From positions 7,316,001 to 7,380,000 of the forward strand of contig NZ_CP187970.1 of the NCBI RefSeq assembly GCF_049942825.1: DNA of 64,000 bases. The letters are read 5' to 3'. The notes beneath the pieces were generated by a model. It was given only the letters and a program-made list of their open reading frames with translations. It made no database searches and was not told the origin of the DNA. The DNA comes from Paenibacillus_G sp049942825. Lineage in GTDB: Bacteria; Bacillota; Bacilli; Paenibacillales; NBRC-103111. The position numbers were made by a program, and so were the translations under genes. Below, one piece after another: positions 9,069 through 18,931 of this stretch (positions within the stretch are counted from its first letter, which is position 1; every line of letters starts with the position of its first letter).

Positions 9069-9500
9069 GTGAACCGAAAACTAGAAACAACAGATAAACG
9101 CAGAAAGAACATGGCAGCTATCCGTCCTACACATTCCAAGCTTGAGGATAAGGTTACAAAATCTTTGTGGAAAAAAGGCTTTCGGTTTCGAAAAAATGTA
9201 ACTAGTCTATATGGAAAACCCGATATAGCTATCCAAAAATACCGAATTGTCATATTTATAGACTCTTGTTTTTGGCATGCGTGTCCAATACATGGAAACA
9301 TCCCAAAAAATAATCGGGATTTTTGGGCAAAAAAATTGGAGAGAAACGTGCAACGAGATAAAGAAGTCACGTACAATTATGAGCAACGAAACTGGAATAT
9401 ACTAAGAATATGGGAACATGAGATAAGCCGCGACTTCGCCGCGGCATTAGACAAAATCAGTAATTTTATTGAGGCAGCAAAGTTAAACAGAGGTGGTTAG
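9069..9500 (+). CDS. vsr: Vsr-type very short patch mismatch endonuclease
   Basis: A 143-residue Vsr-family nuclease, which nicks next to T:G mismatches made when 5-methylcytosine deaminates. Family features seen are KLEDKVTKSLWKKGFRFRKN, GKPDIAI with the catalytic Asp, VIFIDSCFWHACPIHG, FWAKKLERNVQRD and WNILRIWEHEI. It starts at GTG with GTGAGG upstream. Its 3' end overlaps the convergent cytosine methyltransferase gene by 18 bases, the functional partner expected for Vsr. Length is normal. In a defence array it may instead act as a restriction nuclease, which is inference. Confidence 0.9.
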   Translation: MNRKLETTDKRRKNMAAIRPTHSKLEDKVTKSLWKKGFRFRKNVTSLYGKPDIAIQKYRIVIFIDSCFWHACPIHGNIPKNNRDFWAKKLERNVQRDKEVTYNYEQRNWNILRIWEHEISRDFAAALDKISNFIEAAKLNRGG

Positions 9501-10934
9501 CCCTTGGTTTTTTTTCGCTATTTTAGCATCAATATCTACTAGCATACTTAGGATTGCTTCTCCAATGCTTTTTGCTAGAAGCGGTGGCACTGCATTTCCT
9601 ATCTGCCTATATTGTGCATTCCTTTCACCGCAAAATACGTGACCAGGAGGAAATGACTGAATCATTGCTGCTTCATATGGTGTGAATGTTCTGGGTTGGA
9701 TTGGATGAATAAACTTTAACCCATCTTTTTGCATATGTGATAAAATTGTGTTTGACGGTTTTTCCAGAGAGTGTTTAACATAAGTATCAAGATGTTTTGT
9801 TCTGTCATAAGGATATAAACTATCTAGAAACCCATCATAAACTGGAGAATCTTTTCTAATAAATTGCGCTGAATTGGTTCCCTGTCGCATATAACTGAAT
9901 ATTATTACATCACGGAAATTATGGACTCTTGAAGTATGATAAGTCTTGTAATCCTGTTTATACAGGTTGACAAAAGGTTTAAGTTTCTCATTATATCCTT
10001 TGATAAACTCTTTTAGTGCCTTTTCTTTGGTGTACTTTCTTTTCTTCAATTTCTTCCCCGCTTCGTTTACATACTGTATCAAAGCTGAGAATTCCTCACT
10101 TTGTATCTCGTTTTGTTCTCTGTAAAAATCCTTAAGACCATTTATCGTATCAATAAACTTCCCAACACTTTTATCAAATTCCCCAAAAATATAATTGAAT
10201 CTAAGAAGATCTGTTTCAGTACTCAATTGGGGTAAAACCACTGGCAATCCAGAAATAACCTCTTTGATACTCACAGGCTTATCCTCAGTGATTTTTTGGG
10301 GTAATGAATTAAGTCTATCATGTTTGTTTGCTATTATTATTACTCGCTTTCGCTGTTGTGGAACACCAAAATCTGCTGCATTCAGCACTTGGTAGCGATC
10401 CACTATTCGATCTTTAAGATACGTATAATATCCGAGACCCTCTAACTCATCGCAAATTACCTCAATTGCTACTTGTTGTTTTGCATTCAATTCATCAGCT
10501 TGATCAAATTCTTTGGAAATAATACCTTCAACATTTTCAAAGACTACAAACCTAGGCTCGATAGCCTTTACCAGTTCAAAGAAATGTTTGTATAATGTGT
10601 TCCTCGGGTCATTTTTAAGGGCTTCCCTCATCTCTGCTTTCCCAGAACGGGATGGGCCGGCAAGAGAAAATGTTTGGCACGGCGGACCTCCAATAATGAC
10701 ATCTACTTTGCCCTTACAGTCAGTTATAATTTTTTGTTTAATTTCAGTTTTAGTTATATCCCCTTTTATTACTTTTTCTTTCCCCAAATGCAATTCAAGC
10801 GTCTTACATGCATCCTCATCGATCTCGACGGCTCTTAAAATCTCAAATCCCGCCCCGTCTAATTCAACCATCTCAAATCCAGTGGAAAACCCGCCCCCAC
10901 CTGCAAAGAGATCCAACACTTTATATTTAAACAT
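9483..10934 (-). CDS. drmMII: DNA cytosine-5 methyltransferase, DISARM DrmMII type
   Basis: A 483-residue C5-cytosine methyltransferase that would mark host DNA as self. Motifs in order are I (DLFAGGGGFSTGF), IV (GGPPCQTFS with the catalytic Cys), VI (ENVEG), VIII (QQRKRVIIIAN), a long variable target-recognition region and X (QIGNAVPPLLA). The start at 10934 (MFKYKVLDL) is chosen because AAGGTG lies nine bases upstream and motif I follows at once; an ATG six codons earlier has no better site. It sits downstream of drmA-drmB-drmC and AIPR on the same strand but behind a terminator, with its own promoter. The target sequence is unknown. Confidence 0.9.
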   Translation of the reverse strand: MFKYKVLDLFAGGGGFSTGFEMVELDGAGFEILRAVEIDEDACKTLELHLGKEKVIKGDITKTEIKQKIITDCKGKVDVIIGGPPCQTFSLAGPSRSGKAEMREALKNDPRNTLYKHFFELVKAIEPRFVVFENVEGIISKEFDQADELNAKQQVAIEVICDELEGLGYYTYLKDRIVDRYQVLNAADFGVPQQRKRVIIIANKHDRLNSLPQKITEDKPVSIKEVISGLPVVLPQLSTETDLLRFNYIFGEFDKSVGKFIDTINGLKDFYREQNEIQSEEFSALIQYVNEAGKKLKKRKYTKEKALKEFIKGYNEKLKPFVNLYKQDYKTYHTSRVHNFRDVIIFSYMRQGTNSAQFIRKDSPVYDGFLDSLYPYDRTKHLDTYVKHSLEKPSNTILSHMQKDGLKFIHPIQPRTFTPYEAAMIQSFPPGHVFCGERNAQYRQIGNAVPPLLAKSIGEAILSMLVDIDAKIAKKNQGLTTSV

Positions 10935-10983
10935 AGTAAACCGCACCTTCATTCAATAATCGTATAACCTTATTAAGGCACCT

Positions 10984-11011
10984 CGAACAATTGTTCTATC
11001 ATATCATTATA
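10984..11011 (-). promoter_or_regulatory. Extended -10 promoter with LexA-like palindrome for the methyltransferase
   Basis: On the minus strand TGGTATAAT (extended -10, hexamer at 11006-11011) is followed nine bases later by GAACAATTGTTC (10985-10996), a perfect 12-base palindrome with the GAAC-N4-GTTC core of Firmicute LexA boxes. A repressor bound there would block the start region. LexA binding is inferred; the middle AATT does not fully fit the Bacillus consensus. Confidence 0.5.
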
Positions 11012-11052
11012 CCAGGTTTGCTTATAACCGAATATAGCATGAAAATAAAACG

Positions 11053-11083
11053 GAAAAACTTCCCCAGCAATCAGGGAAGTTTA
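11053..11083 (-). terminator. Rho-independent terminator after AIPR gene
   Basis: On the minus strand AAACTTCCC, a loop of about eight bases and GGGAAGTTTTTCC form a hairpin with a short T run. It separates the drmABC-AIPR transcript from the methyltransferase gene. Confidence 0.75.
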
Positions 11084-11111
11084 ATAAAATAATACCCTCG
11101 TAAGATGTAAA

Positions 11112-12848
11112 CTATAATCTTAAAAACTCTTCAATGCTCATATCTCTAAAGCTTGTCCAGCATTCCTCTCTCTTACTCCATTCAGAGTAAATCTCTCCAT
11201 TGGGGGAGTTTGTAATATGATTATGGGCAGCATTTATAACTAACTTTATAGTATCCAATAACATAGATGGTATCGTTTGATTTCGCCAAATATCTTCCAA
11301 GTCAATTTGTTCTTGCATTTTGTAAGAGATCCAAGCCATGCTATATGTTACAATATTCGCTCTATTTTTGGTTTTTACCATACCATTAATAGTATTAAAG
11401 ATTATTGCTTTTGCTATTGTTTTATAATAGTAATTCTTATCTACTTGCTCAATATCAATGTCCTGAATTGTTTTAGAGAAATAGTCAAAATTTTTCTGGT
11501 TACCTCTGCTAACAATATGCGGATGTTGTTCCCATGAAATAATAAACTTAGCCAGATCAGTCTTTGTAAACAATTGATTCTTCGGGTGATCATCTTCAAA
11601 TAATCTTTTTTTTGCAGGAGTAATCTGTTTATTTTTCATATCCAGATACTGGCCACGTGCTCTTTCATAAAACCACTTAGACTGTCTATGACTTCCTTCT
11701 TTGGCAGGGGCCCATTCTGTTCTGGATAGATGCTCCAATTTCCTATGGAAGGGGCTATTGGAAAAAAAGTCAGCACTCTGTATTTTATTTTGGCTGTTTG
11801 CACAAAAGGATATTGTAGGAACCATCTCTTCCATCTTCTCAGGATCCTTAATAACAGTTAATTTCATTTGAACAAAAACCTGCGAAATATCAACATTCCT
11901 ATCTTTTTGAGCAGCGTGATATATAGACGCGGTTGTTTGTCCCCCATTTACAATCTGAAGATCTTTTATTGATATAATAATTTTTACACCATCCGTTGAA
12001 GATAAGAATTCAATATGCTCGGCAGTTGCCGAGATGCCATTATTGTAAGCCAGGAACATAAAAGGTTCCTTAGTGATGGTTTTTTTTATTTCTCTGTTAA
12101 CACCTCTTATTTGAAGAAATGATCTTACATTTCTCTCTATTAACCGCTCACCGAAATCATGATAAATCTGTGATAAGAGAACCCCCGGAACAATAAGCAT
12201 ATATGAATCGTAATAATCATTAGGTACTGGCATAGGAAGACATGGCAATGGGTTTCCATACTTCCCTTCTAAATCTATTAAAATCGGTTCCTTTTTCCTG
12301 CCAGAACTTCTCATACGGTAAATCCGTTCAATATCCCACACTTGGAAGGTCACTGGGATACCGTCTACTTCTATGTCTTCTAATTGTATTGTTTTGGTTA
12401 TACCATCAGTAAAGAAGAATACTCTCACTTGACTAATTTGATCTTTGTCATCGTATATTCTCTTGGCAATATCATAAATATCGAAATCTTGCTCGTATGC
12501 TAAATGTAAACCAGCTATACTTTTCCTAATAAATCCAATTGCTCTTTTTATTACGGCATCCCATTCATTTTTATGAATCGAAATGGGTGGTACGATTTTT
12601 GTATGTAGACATACAATTAAGTCAATCACTTTACCAACACCCAAATGGTTTATAGCGTATCCGTTTAACTGTATTCCTGTTCTTTTGAAATCACAAATCT
12701 CAGTTGTACCTAATTCACCGGCTTCTTCCAAATATCCCGCCATTGCATCTACAAACGTTTTTACATTATATTCTTCATCTTTTGCCGCGGCTAAACCCTC
12801 TAAATGCTGTTTTAGTCCCTGAGCGAAATCTTGTAAACTATTATCCAT
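11112..12848 (-). CDS. AIPR-family (abortive-infection phage-resistance) protein
   Basis: A protein of 578 residues of the AIPR family, named for phage-resistance genes and common in defence islands, often near restriction systems. The family core is visible: RNVRSFLQIRGVNREI, FMFLAYNNGISATA, LQIVNGGQTTASIYHA, FVQMKLTVIKD and ISFCANSQNKIQSADFF. The start at 12848 (MDNSLQDF) is favoured over an in-frame TTG five codons earlier; both have weak ribosome sites. It lies about 200 bases after drmC on the same strand and occupies a place where typical class 2 DISARM would have another component. Its biochemical activity is not established. Confidence 0.85.
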   Translation of the reverse strand: MDNSLQDFAQGLKQHLEGLAAAKDEEYNVKTFVDAMAGYLEEAGELGTTEICDFKRTGIQLNGYAINHLGVGKVIDLIVCLHTKIVPPISIHKNEWDAVIKRAIGFIRKSIAGLHLAYEQDFDIYDIAKRIYDDKDQISQVRVFFFTDGITKTIQLEDIEVDGIPVTFQVWDIERIYRMRSSGRKKEPILIDLEGKYGNPLPCLPMPVPNDYYDSYMLIVPGVLLSQIYHDFGERLIERNVRSFLQIRGVNREIKKTITKEPFMFLAYNNGISATAEHIEFLSSTDGVKIIISIKDLQIVNGGQTTASIYHAAQKDRNVDISQVFVQMKLTVIKDPEKMEEMVPTISFCANSQNKIQSADFFSNSPFHRKLEHLSRTEWAPAKEGSHRQSKWFYERARGQYLDMKNKQITPAKKRLFEDDHPKNQLFTKTDLAKFIISWEQHPHIVSRGNQKNFDYFSKTIQDIDIEQVDKNYYYKTIAKAIIFNTINGMVKTKNRANIVTYSMAWISYKMQEQIDLEDIWRNQTIPSMLLDTIKLVINAAHNHITNSPNGEIYSEWSKREECWTSFRDMSIEEFLRL

Positions 12849-13046
12849 ATTGAAAAACCCCAATTTTAAAAAATGAATGTCGAAATCTGCCGAAGATGTA
12901 TATTTAATATTTTATCATATAAATCTCTGTTTGAGACGTATGTCATCATTTTCCGAATAAATGTCACAAGTAGTATAAAGATGAAGATGCTGTGTTTTTC
13001 TGGATCTCTCGTTATCTTTCGGCGGTATATGTTAAAACAAATCATC

Positions 13047-13829
13047 TTAGACGCGGCGAAGAATTCCAGATCTCTCTAATGAATTAAAATGTTGAACCAA
13101 CTGTCTTATAATTTCACTCTTACTAACTCTGACACCCACTTCTATATTCGAGTTTAATCCATGATGAGTTAGATTCGCTGAAGTAACAAAAAGATCACTT
13201 TGATCAACCAGCAACAACTTAGCATGGAGACTTGCCTTATTATCTTCAGCATTTCCTTCCCACTTTAAGATAATCGGCAATGACAAGTTAGTAGGCCAAG
13301 CTTCCACTAAATTATAATAGTTATACCCAGCATCATGCAGAGCGATTCTTACTTCGCATCCTCTTATCATCGATTGAGAAAGTTGTTGTATTATGGCTGC
13401 GGGAAATAAAGAGGAATTATTGAAACTGTACCCAACAAGTAACACATTGCTCTTCGCTTTTGATAACATCTCTTGCATAACTGATATAGTACTTCTTACA
13501 TTTCCAGTTGAAGGAGGAACCGGCCCCGTCCATACTAACTCAATTGAAGGGGCCTTTGATCTAATTATATTCTTACTTTGCAAAGCTGTACGAAGACCAA
13601 AAATTAATGTATCAATTGAATAATTACTAACAGTGAATGCAATTGTAAAATCAGCTAACAATGGGGCTGGTATTCTGTGGGGTTCCAGCAAACGTGCCCA
13701 TTCGTATGCCGTCGTTTGTACTGACACCATTCTCTCTTCTAATAAAGAGATCATCTTTACAATGACGATTTCATTGCATTCAATAATAATACGGGAAATA
13801 ATATTCTCCAGTTGATTACTTGTCATCAT
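13047..13829 (-). CDS. drmC: DISARM DrmC, phospholipase-D-like protein
   Basis: A 260-residue PLD-superfamily protein. A single HKD motif is seen in SLHAKLLLVDQSDLFVTSANLTHHGLNSNIEVGV (about residues 205-240), with the N-terminal half lacking a clear second motif; single-HKD proteins usually dimerise. PLD proteins in this context are predicted nucleases. Its ATG overlaps the stop of drmB in ATGA, so the two are translationally coupled. In DISARM, DrmC is the third conserved core protein, and was reported as dispensable in some assays. Confidence 0.88.
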   Translation of the reverse strand: MMTSNQLENIISRIIIECNEIVIVKMISLLEERMVSVQTTAYEWARLLEPHRIPAPLLADFTIAFTVSNYSIDTLIFGLRTALQSKNIIRSKAPSIELVWTGPVPPSTGNVRSTISVMQEMLSKAKSNVLLVGYSFNNSSLFPAAIIQQLSQSMIRGCEVRIALHDAGYNYYNLVEAWPTNLSLPIILKWEGNAEDNKASLHAKLLLVDQSDLFVTSANLTHHGLNSNIEVGVRVSKSEIIRQLVQHFNSLERSGILRRV

Positions 13830-15577
13830 TTATCAAAGAAAGCAAGTGATTGTTCAGAGACAGTGGGTACCAGAAAGGCTCTATCAAGGAATCTATTCGA
13901 CTTTTCACATGAGGTCTCCGCGGCTAATTGACATGCATGACAAGCCGCACCATTCAGATCACCACCCGCATCAGGTTTATGTTCTGAGCAAAGGGGATCT
14001 CCTGAACAAAACTTTGCCTCTTCCAATGCATGAAATAACACCTCTTCGAACCTTTCTGTCTTTCCAAGCTCAACCAGTCCACCAAGACTTCCCTCAGAAT
14101 CAGGCGTGGCAGTATAAATAAGTATCCCTGCCATATTCTGCCCTTCCTTATTCCGCGAATAAATTCTTTCTCTCAACGATGTTGAAGAATATCCAGAGCC
14201 CATACATAATTGTCTCATCAAAGCATGAGATAAGGTATGAAGTAAAACGTAACGCGTCATATCCGGAAACTCGTAATCATCCATGTTTCTATCCTTACAG
14301 TATTTTAAAAATGCTTCCCTCATCGAAATAACAGCATCTTTGACCTTATTTTCCCAACCTTTCAATGCCAATTCATTCAAGGTTATAAAAATGCCTTCTC
14401 CTCTTGTAATAATGCCAGGACGCCACGATAACTTTCGTTCGCTTAAAGATGCTTTGTATGACTCTTTATGGGTTTCATCCTCATCACCAACTGATGTTAA
14501 GTCAGGCAGAGGTTCAATGCGACTGAATCCTTCAAGCACTCTTACCTCTGTTAACCTTCTGACCATAATAATCTTTCCTATCCTATCTTTATAGCGATCC
14601 GGTACCTCTTGCTCTTCAGTCTCAAACTCTAACACCGAATTATTTCCTGTACCTCCTTGAAGAGCAGCCCATTCAGGATAAAACAAATCCTGCTCTTCTC
14701 CGGCAAGTCCACGTTGATGCAATATAACTTCCCATAATTCATCTAAATCAAAATCTTTAAAAGTTGGGAACATGTCCTCTTCAATTCGCTCCTGGAGCTT
14801 TTCTTTGGTGTCCATTTTCCCCAACCGCTCCATCTCCTCAGCGACTACCTGTTGAATTGGGCTGGTATAAGGCGGAATAGACAGTGCGCTTACCACTATC
14901 GGAAAATACAAATTTGACGCTCCTCGAAGTAATGCCCTTGATTTTTCAGAGCACTCTTCTTTGTTCCATGCTCCCATCCAGTGTCTGTGTCCCCTGCATG
15001 ACGGAAGACCTGCGCCCATAAACGCCTCATCTAACGACCGTTTTTCCTGGCATTCTTTACATTCTACTTCCACGTCAGCAATAGAGCCGCTGACTCCTTT
15101 ATCGTTTAACTTCAAATCTCCCTTACAGTCAACATTGCCCTTCTTAGAGTGGACATAAAAACCCCATGGGAAATCATCGATATGTCCCTTAGAGCATGCA
15201 ACAATAAAACGAGCGGGAAAAACTTTTATGTTATCAACACAATGACAGTAGGCAATCTGTGAATCTTTATCTATAAAAAACTTATTATATGGAGCCAATC
15301 TCCTGCAATTGGGACACACCATATATCGTGGGAAGCGATATGCCGGTAATGTACCTTGATTATTATCCTTATCCCATTCTAACGAAGGTGGTGATAAAAT
15401 CTTATTTATTCTAAGTTTTCTCTGTAATCTTGGTTCGCTAATTACATCGCATAATTTTGTATTCCAATGATCTAAACTGGCTACAATTACTGAAAAATCA
15501 GGGAGGTCCATGATCGCACCTGGTCCAAACGTAGATATTAACTGACTGTTTCTTACTTCGCCCACTTTGCCATGCAC
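13826..15577 (-). CDS. drmB: DISARM DrmB, DUF1998 protein
   Basis: A 583-residue DrmB-type protein. The N-terminus VRNSQLISTFGPGAIMDLPDFSV is characteristic of the family. Two cysteine clusters suggest zinc sites (CPNCRRLAPYN near residue 87 and CKECQEKR near 174), and the C-terminal DUF1998 part contains LHTLSHALMRQLCMGSGYSS, GILIYTATPDSEGSLGGL and CHACQLAAETSC. It begins at GTG, with AAAGGAG overlapping the drmA stop, six bases after that gene, so it is co-translated with drmA. DrmB is the obligate partner of the DrmA helicase in blocking phage DNA. Confidence 0.92.
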   Translation of the reverse strand: MHGKVGEVRNSQLISTFGPGAIMDLPDFSVIVASLDHWNTKLCDVISEPRLQRKLRINKILSPPSLEWDKDNNQGTLPAYRFPRYMVCPNCRRLAPYNKFFIDKDSQIAYCHCVDNIKVFPARFIVACSKGHIDDFPWGFYVHSKKGNVDCKGDLKLNDKGVSGSIADVEVECKECQEKRSLDEAFMGAGLPSCRGHRHWMGAWNKEECSEKSRALLRGASNLYFPIVVSALSIPPYTSPIQQVVAEEMERLGKMDTKEKLQERIEEDMFPTFKDFDLDELWEVILHQRGLAGEEQDLFYPEWAALQGGTGNNSVLEFETEEQEVPDRYKDRIGKIIMVRRLTEVRVLEGFSRIEPLPDLTSVGDEDETHKESYKASLSERKLSWRPGIITRGEGIFITLNELALKGWENKVKDAVISMREAFLKYCKDRNMDDYEFPDMTRYVLLHTLSHALMRQLCMGSGYSSTSLRERIYSRNKEGQNMAGILIYTATPDSEGSLGGLVELGKTERFEEVLFHALEEAKFCSGDPLCSEHKPDAGGDLNGAACHACQLAAETSCEKSNRFLDRAFLVPTVSEQSLAFFDK

Positions 15578-15583
15578 TGATAT

Positions 15584-18500
15584 CTACTCCTTTAAATAAA
15601 TTCCAACTGTTTTTTCTACGTCTCGCATTGAATTTGGTATTCGAAAAGCATTCGTTCTGGATTTATCGCCCAGCGGTAACATTAATTTAGGTTTCCTTAT
15701 TGCCCTGTCATAAACAAGGTCACCTTCCATCGTCTTAAGCTCCCACATGTCGATGTAACTTTGTAAATCATTAAGAACTTCATTGACCCTTTCCGAATCA
15801 ATACACATTACCCTCTGATTAATATAGTTTTTCAACTGACTAACAAGAGCGTGGTTAGGTTTGAACTTTTTCGCTTCTTCTTTCTTTGCTAAACCCGGTA
15901 TATGTAATCTCGACATCATCACCAAAGCCGCAGAAAGAGCACGATCCCGCGCACGAGAGGAAAAAGGGGTAACACTAATCGCTTCCACATACCTGTATAA
16001 GGCAGCATGGTACGAACCAAACCGCTCATAGTGAGAAACATCTCGAGGTCTAGCCCAATTGTATACAGTAAATACTATACCAGGATGCTCCCGTCCCACT
16101 CTGCTAGTCGCCTGTATGTACTCAGCGGTGGTTTTGGGTTGTCCAGTCACAACCATAAGTCCTAATCGACTTACGTCTACTCCTACTGAGATCATATTAC
16201 TTGCAAGAGTAATATCAACAGGAGCAATTTTCTCATCTTTTGCATAAAAAGGCTGTTCCAATCTTTGTAAAATCATCGGTATTTCACTGGAATCGACTCG
16301 ACTTGTTAATTCTGGCACACTTTCTCTAAGTATTCTCGCTTTATATTCATATCTCTGTCCTGTTGTTCTCTGGGCCAGTACTCGAATTCTTGCCTTTACG
16401 TCATCTTCAATAAGGCGTACAGCCCCACCAAGCTCGCGTAAACTGTTAAAATATCCAATCAAGGTTTGATACGGGTCTACATCAACAAGATCCTTATCCA
16501 TAGCTTCCGTCGCTGCCAAAAGGGTGGCATATACGCGAACTAACGCTGTTTTCACACTTCGTCCGGGTGCAAATATCCCAACATAGGTTCTTCCTGGTAT
16601 TGATTCTAGAGGTTGCTCGACTGAGAAATATGAATCTCCGGATGTAATGCCAGGGCTGGGGAATATCGCCAACCCCTTTGCGAAAAGTGCCTGAATTTGT
16701 TCTTTAGCTCTTCTAATTGTCGCTGTAGAGGCAACAACTTTAGGCCCTATCTTTTTACCATCCACCTCCCTGGTCGCCAGATAGTCTATAGCGGTTTCAT
16801 AAGATCCGACCATGGTTCCAAGAGGACCAGAAATTAGATGAAGCTCGTCTTGAATTATTAGTTCAGGTGGTAATAGCTTTCTATTATCTACGATATGGGC
16901 AGTTGAAGAATTAGATTGGAGAACTTGTTTCGTCCAGCCCTCCGTTGTATCATCAGCACCTTGAGATACAAAGCCCCAATGCTCTGTTTGTCCTTTTACA
17001 TTACCCATCAACGTTTGAGTTTCAGCAACCCACGGCATTCTCGCAAACTTATCTACAGTACCAATCAACAATGTCGGCAGCAAACGATAAATTTCTTCAT
17101 CGGAAAAGACTGCTGGTATTCCTTCTGGGTTCTTGGTACGATGAAAATCACATCCACTTCTAGAGCACCCTACAAGAACACGCCGTTTTTTTCGAAACGC
17201 AAAATAATCCTTTTTTCTTAGCTCTGCACCACACCAAGGACATGACACAAGCTGAACCGGTGTTGTGGCGGCCGGGTTGTGCGTTTTGCTAAGCAGTACC
17301 TCTTCACATTTATCAAAATCATTAGGAGTATTCTTACTACCAACCCAAAGTCCAATACGGAAGGGCTCAGTTCCCCATAACTCAGGTGCTTCTTTTCGAA
17401 TAACTTCACATGCACAGATCAATGTAGCCGCACGCTGAAATTGTTGTATGGTGAGCAATCTTAGAGTATACCTCATTAAGACTGTTACACCTGCATCAGC
17501 CCTCATTCCGTCTTGCTCTTTAATTAGTCTTCTCAAGGCAATTACAAAAGCGGCAAGTCCTAAATAGGCTTCTGTTTTACCACCACCGGTTGGAAACCAA
17601 ATTAAATCTGCTATATTTCTATCATCATGTGTAGGCTCAACTATTCCAGTAATACTCTGTAATATAAATGCTATCTGAAAAGGTCGCCATTCTGTCTTTA
17701 CATTTTGGGGACCACTGGACCAATCTTTGTTTTTACTCGCGATTCTGGCCCAAATACTATGAGATCTTTGGGTGGCCATGGCTCGATTTGCAAATCGAAA
17801 TGCTTCTATAACTTTACCTTTATCACCTGACGCACGTATTAATTCCAAACCCTTTCTCATACGGCTAAGGGATTCCTTGCACAATGTTATGTGCTCTTTT
17901 GCTGTTGTTCTCATTTCACCTTCTAATGACTCAGCTTTACCTTCTTGATCCCAAATCCATTCGTCATAAGCATTGATTAGAGGACTTAAATAATCGTATG
18001 CCTCCACTCCATTTGAAACTTTTGCTAACTTGGCCATATCCAGAGAACCGTCACCAATCCAATCGGGAGGGACTACTCTAGGGATCTCATATATCGGCAT
18101 AACTACAGTTTTCAATAGTGCTGCATTTTGGTTATCTTCAGAAACCGATTCCCATACCACTGAAACTCCATGCCCAACTGCAAATACAGTTTTATCTCTA
18201 TACAGTAATTCATCAGTTGCTATATCAGGATATTTGGTTTTCTGCTTAATATTTAATTTTCTAACAGAGAAGGGCTTGGAGTCAGCTACTCCGTAAACTT
18301 TAATCTCCGGTTGAAATAAACAGAGAGCATCCTTTGATCCTTTTTCAGGTTTGGGCTTTCGATTCACAAGAAATAAGCTAACTGCATGTCGACCTAAACC
18401 ATCATTGAGAGGCCTTGATACCCACTCAATAAAAACGTCTGGGTCAGTCGTTCGAATAGCATTTCTTTTTGCTTCCGCAGGAATAAGGCTTATTGTATAT

Positions 18501-18880
18501 GTCAAATGAATTGGGCTTCTAATCCATTTGGGATTTTTCCTATCTCCTCTTTGTTCATACTGCCCCCATTGAACATCTACTAGTAAAGAATTAGTCTCTG
18601 GATTTACTACAAATGACAAACCTATTGAGGAGGGCTTCATAGCTTGCATCAATGGTGCCGTTCGCTCAGGTAAACCTGATTCTTCCCCATCCTCTTCAGT
18701 TGAATTGTCTTCATCATCCTCCTTTTCAATCTCAGTTCCAACGGGCCATAGTATACCTGTCAAATAACGTTGTGTTGGAGACTCATAAAGCTCCTCGTTC
18801 ATCATATTTGGTCCAACCAACTCAGATTCCATCCGTTTCATTAATTCCTCGCGTATTCTAATTTTATCCATTATTCCCAT
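15584..18880 (-). CDS. drmA: DISARM DrmA superfamily 2 helicase
   Basis: A 1098-residue helicase of the YprA/DrmA group. Seen are the Walker A FPTGGGKTEAYLGL near residue 430, a zinc ribbon between CPWC (about 548) and CSRSGC (about 573), Walker B QDELHLISGPLGTM (about 678), the SAT motif VASTAT and motif VI QATSRVGREHPG. An acidic stretch (residues 53-67) interrupts the N-terminal region. The start at 18880 has GGAG nine bases upstream; an in-frame GTG three codons earlier overlaps that site. It heads a tight drmA-drmB-drmC operon from a promoter shared with the divergent UvrD gene. DrmA with DrmB binds incoming DNA and blocks phage replication. Confidence 0.93.
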   Translation of the reverse strand: MGIMDKIRIREELMKRMESELVGPNMMNEELYESPTQRYLTGILWPVGTEIEKEDDEDNSTEEDGEESGLPERTAPLMQAMKPSSIGLSFVVNPETNSLLVDVQWGQYEQRGDRKNPKWIRSPIHLTYTISLIPAEAKRNAIRTTDPDVFIEWVSRPLNDGLGRHAVSLFLVNRKPKPEKGSKDALCLFQPEIKVYGVADSKPFSVRKLNIKQKTKYPDIATDELLYRDKTVFAVGHGVSVVWESVSEDNQNAALLKTVVMPIYEIPRVVPPDWIGDGSLDMAKLAKVSNGVEAYDYLSPLINAYDEWIWDQEGKAESLEGEMRTTAKEHITLCKESLSRMRKGLELIRASGDKGKVIEAFRFANRAMATQRSHSIWARIASKNKDWSSGPQNVKTEWRPFQIAFILQSITGIVEPTHDDRNIADLIWFPTGGGKTEAYLGLAAFVIALRRLIKEQDGMRADAGVTVLMRYTLRLLTIQQFQRAATLICACEVIRKEAPELWGTEPFRIGLWVGSKNTPNDFDKCEEVLLSKTHNPAATTPVQLVSCPWCGAELRKKDYFAFRKKRRVLVGCSRSGCDFHRTKNPEGIPAVFSDEEIYRLLPTLLIGTVDKFARMPWVAETQTLMGNVKGQTEHWGFVSQGADDTTEGWTKQVLQSNSSTAHIVDNRKLLPPELIIQDELHLISGPLGTMVGSYETAIDYLATREVDGKKIGPKVVASTATIRRAKEQIQALFAKGLAIFPSPGITSGDSYFSVEQPLESIPGRTYVGIFAPGRSVKTALVRVYATLLAATEAMDKDLVDVDPYQTLIGYFNSLRELGGAVRLIEDDVKARIRVLAQRTTGQRYEYKARILRESVPELTSRVDSSEIPMILQRLEQPFYAKDEKIAPVDITLASNMISVGVDVSRLGLMVVTGQPKTTAEYIQATSRVGREHPGIVFTVYNWARPRDVSHYERFGSYHAALYRYVEAISVTPFSSRARDRALSAALVMMSRLHIPGLAKKEEAKKFKPNHALVSQLKNYINQRVMCIDSERVNEVLNDLQSYIDMWELKTMEGDLVYDRAIRKPKLMLPLGDKSRTNAFRIPNSMRDVEKTVGIYLKE

Positions 18881-18931
18881 AAAAATCACTCCACTAATTT
18901 ATTGGTAATGTGATAAAAAGTTCGTACATGG

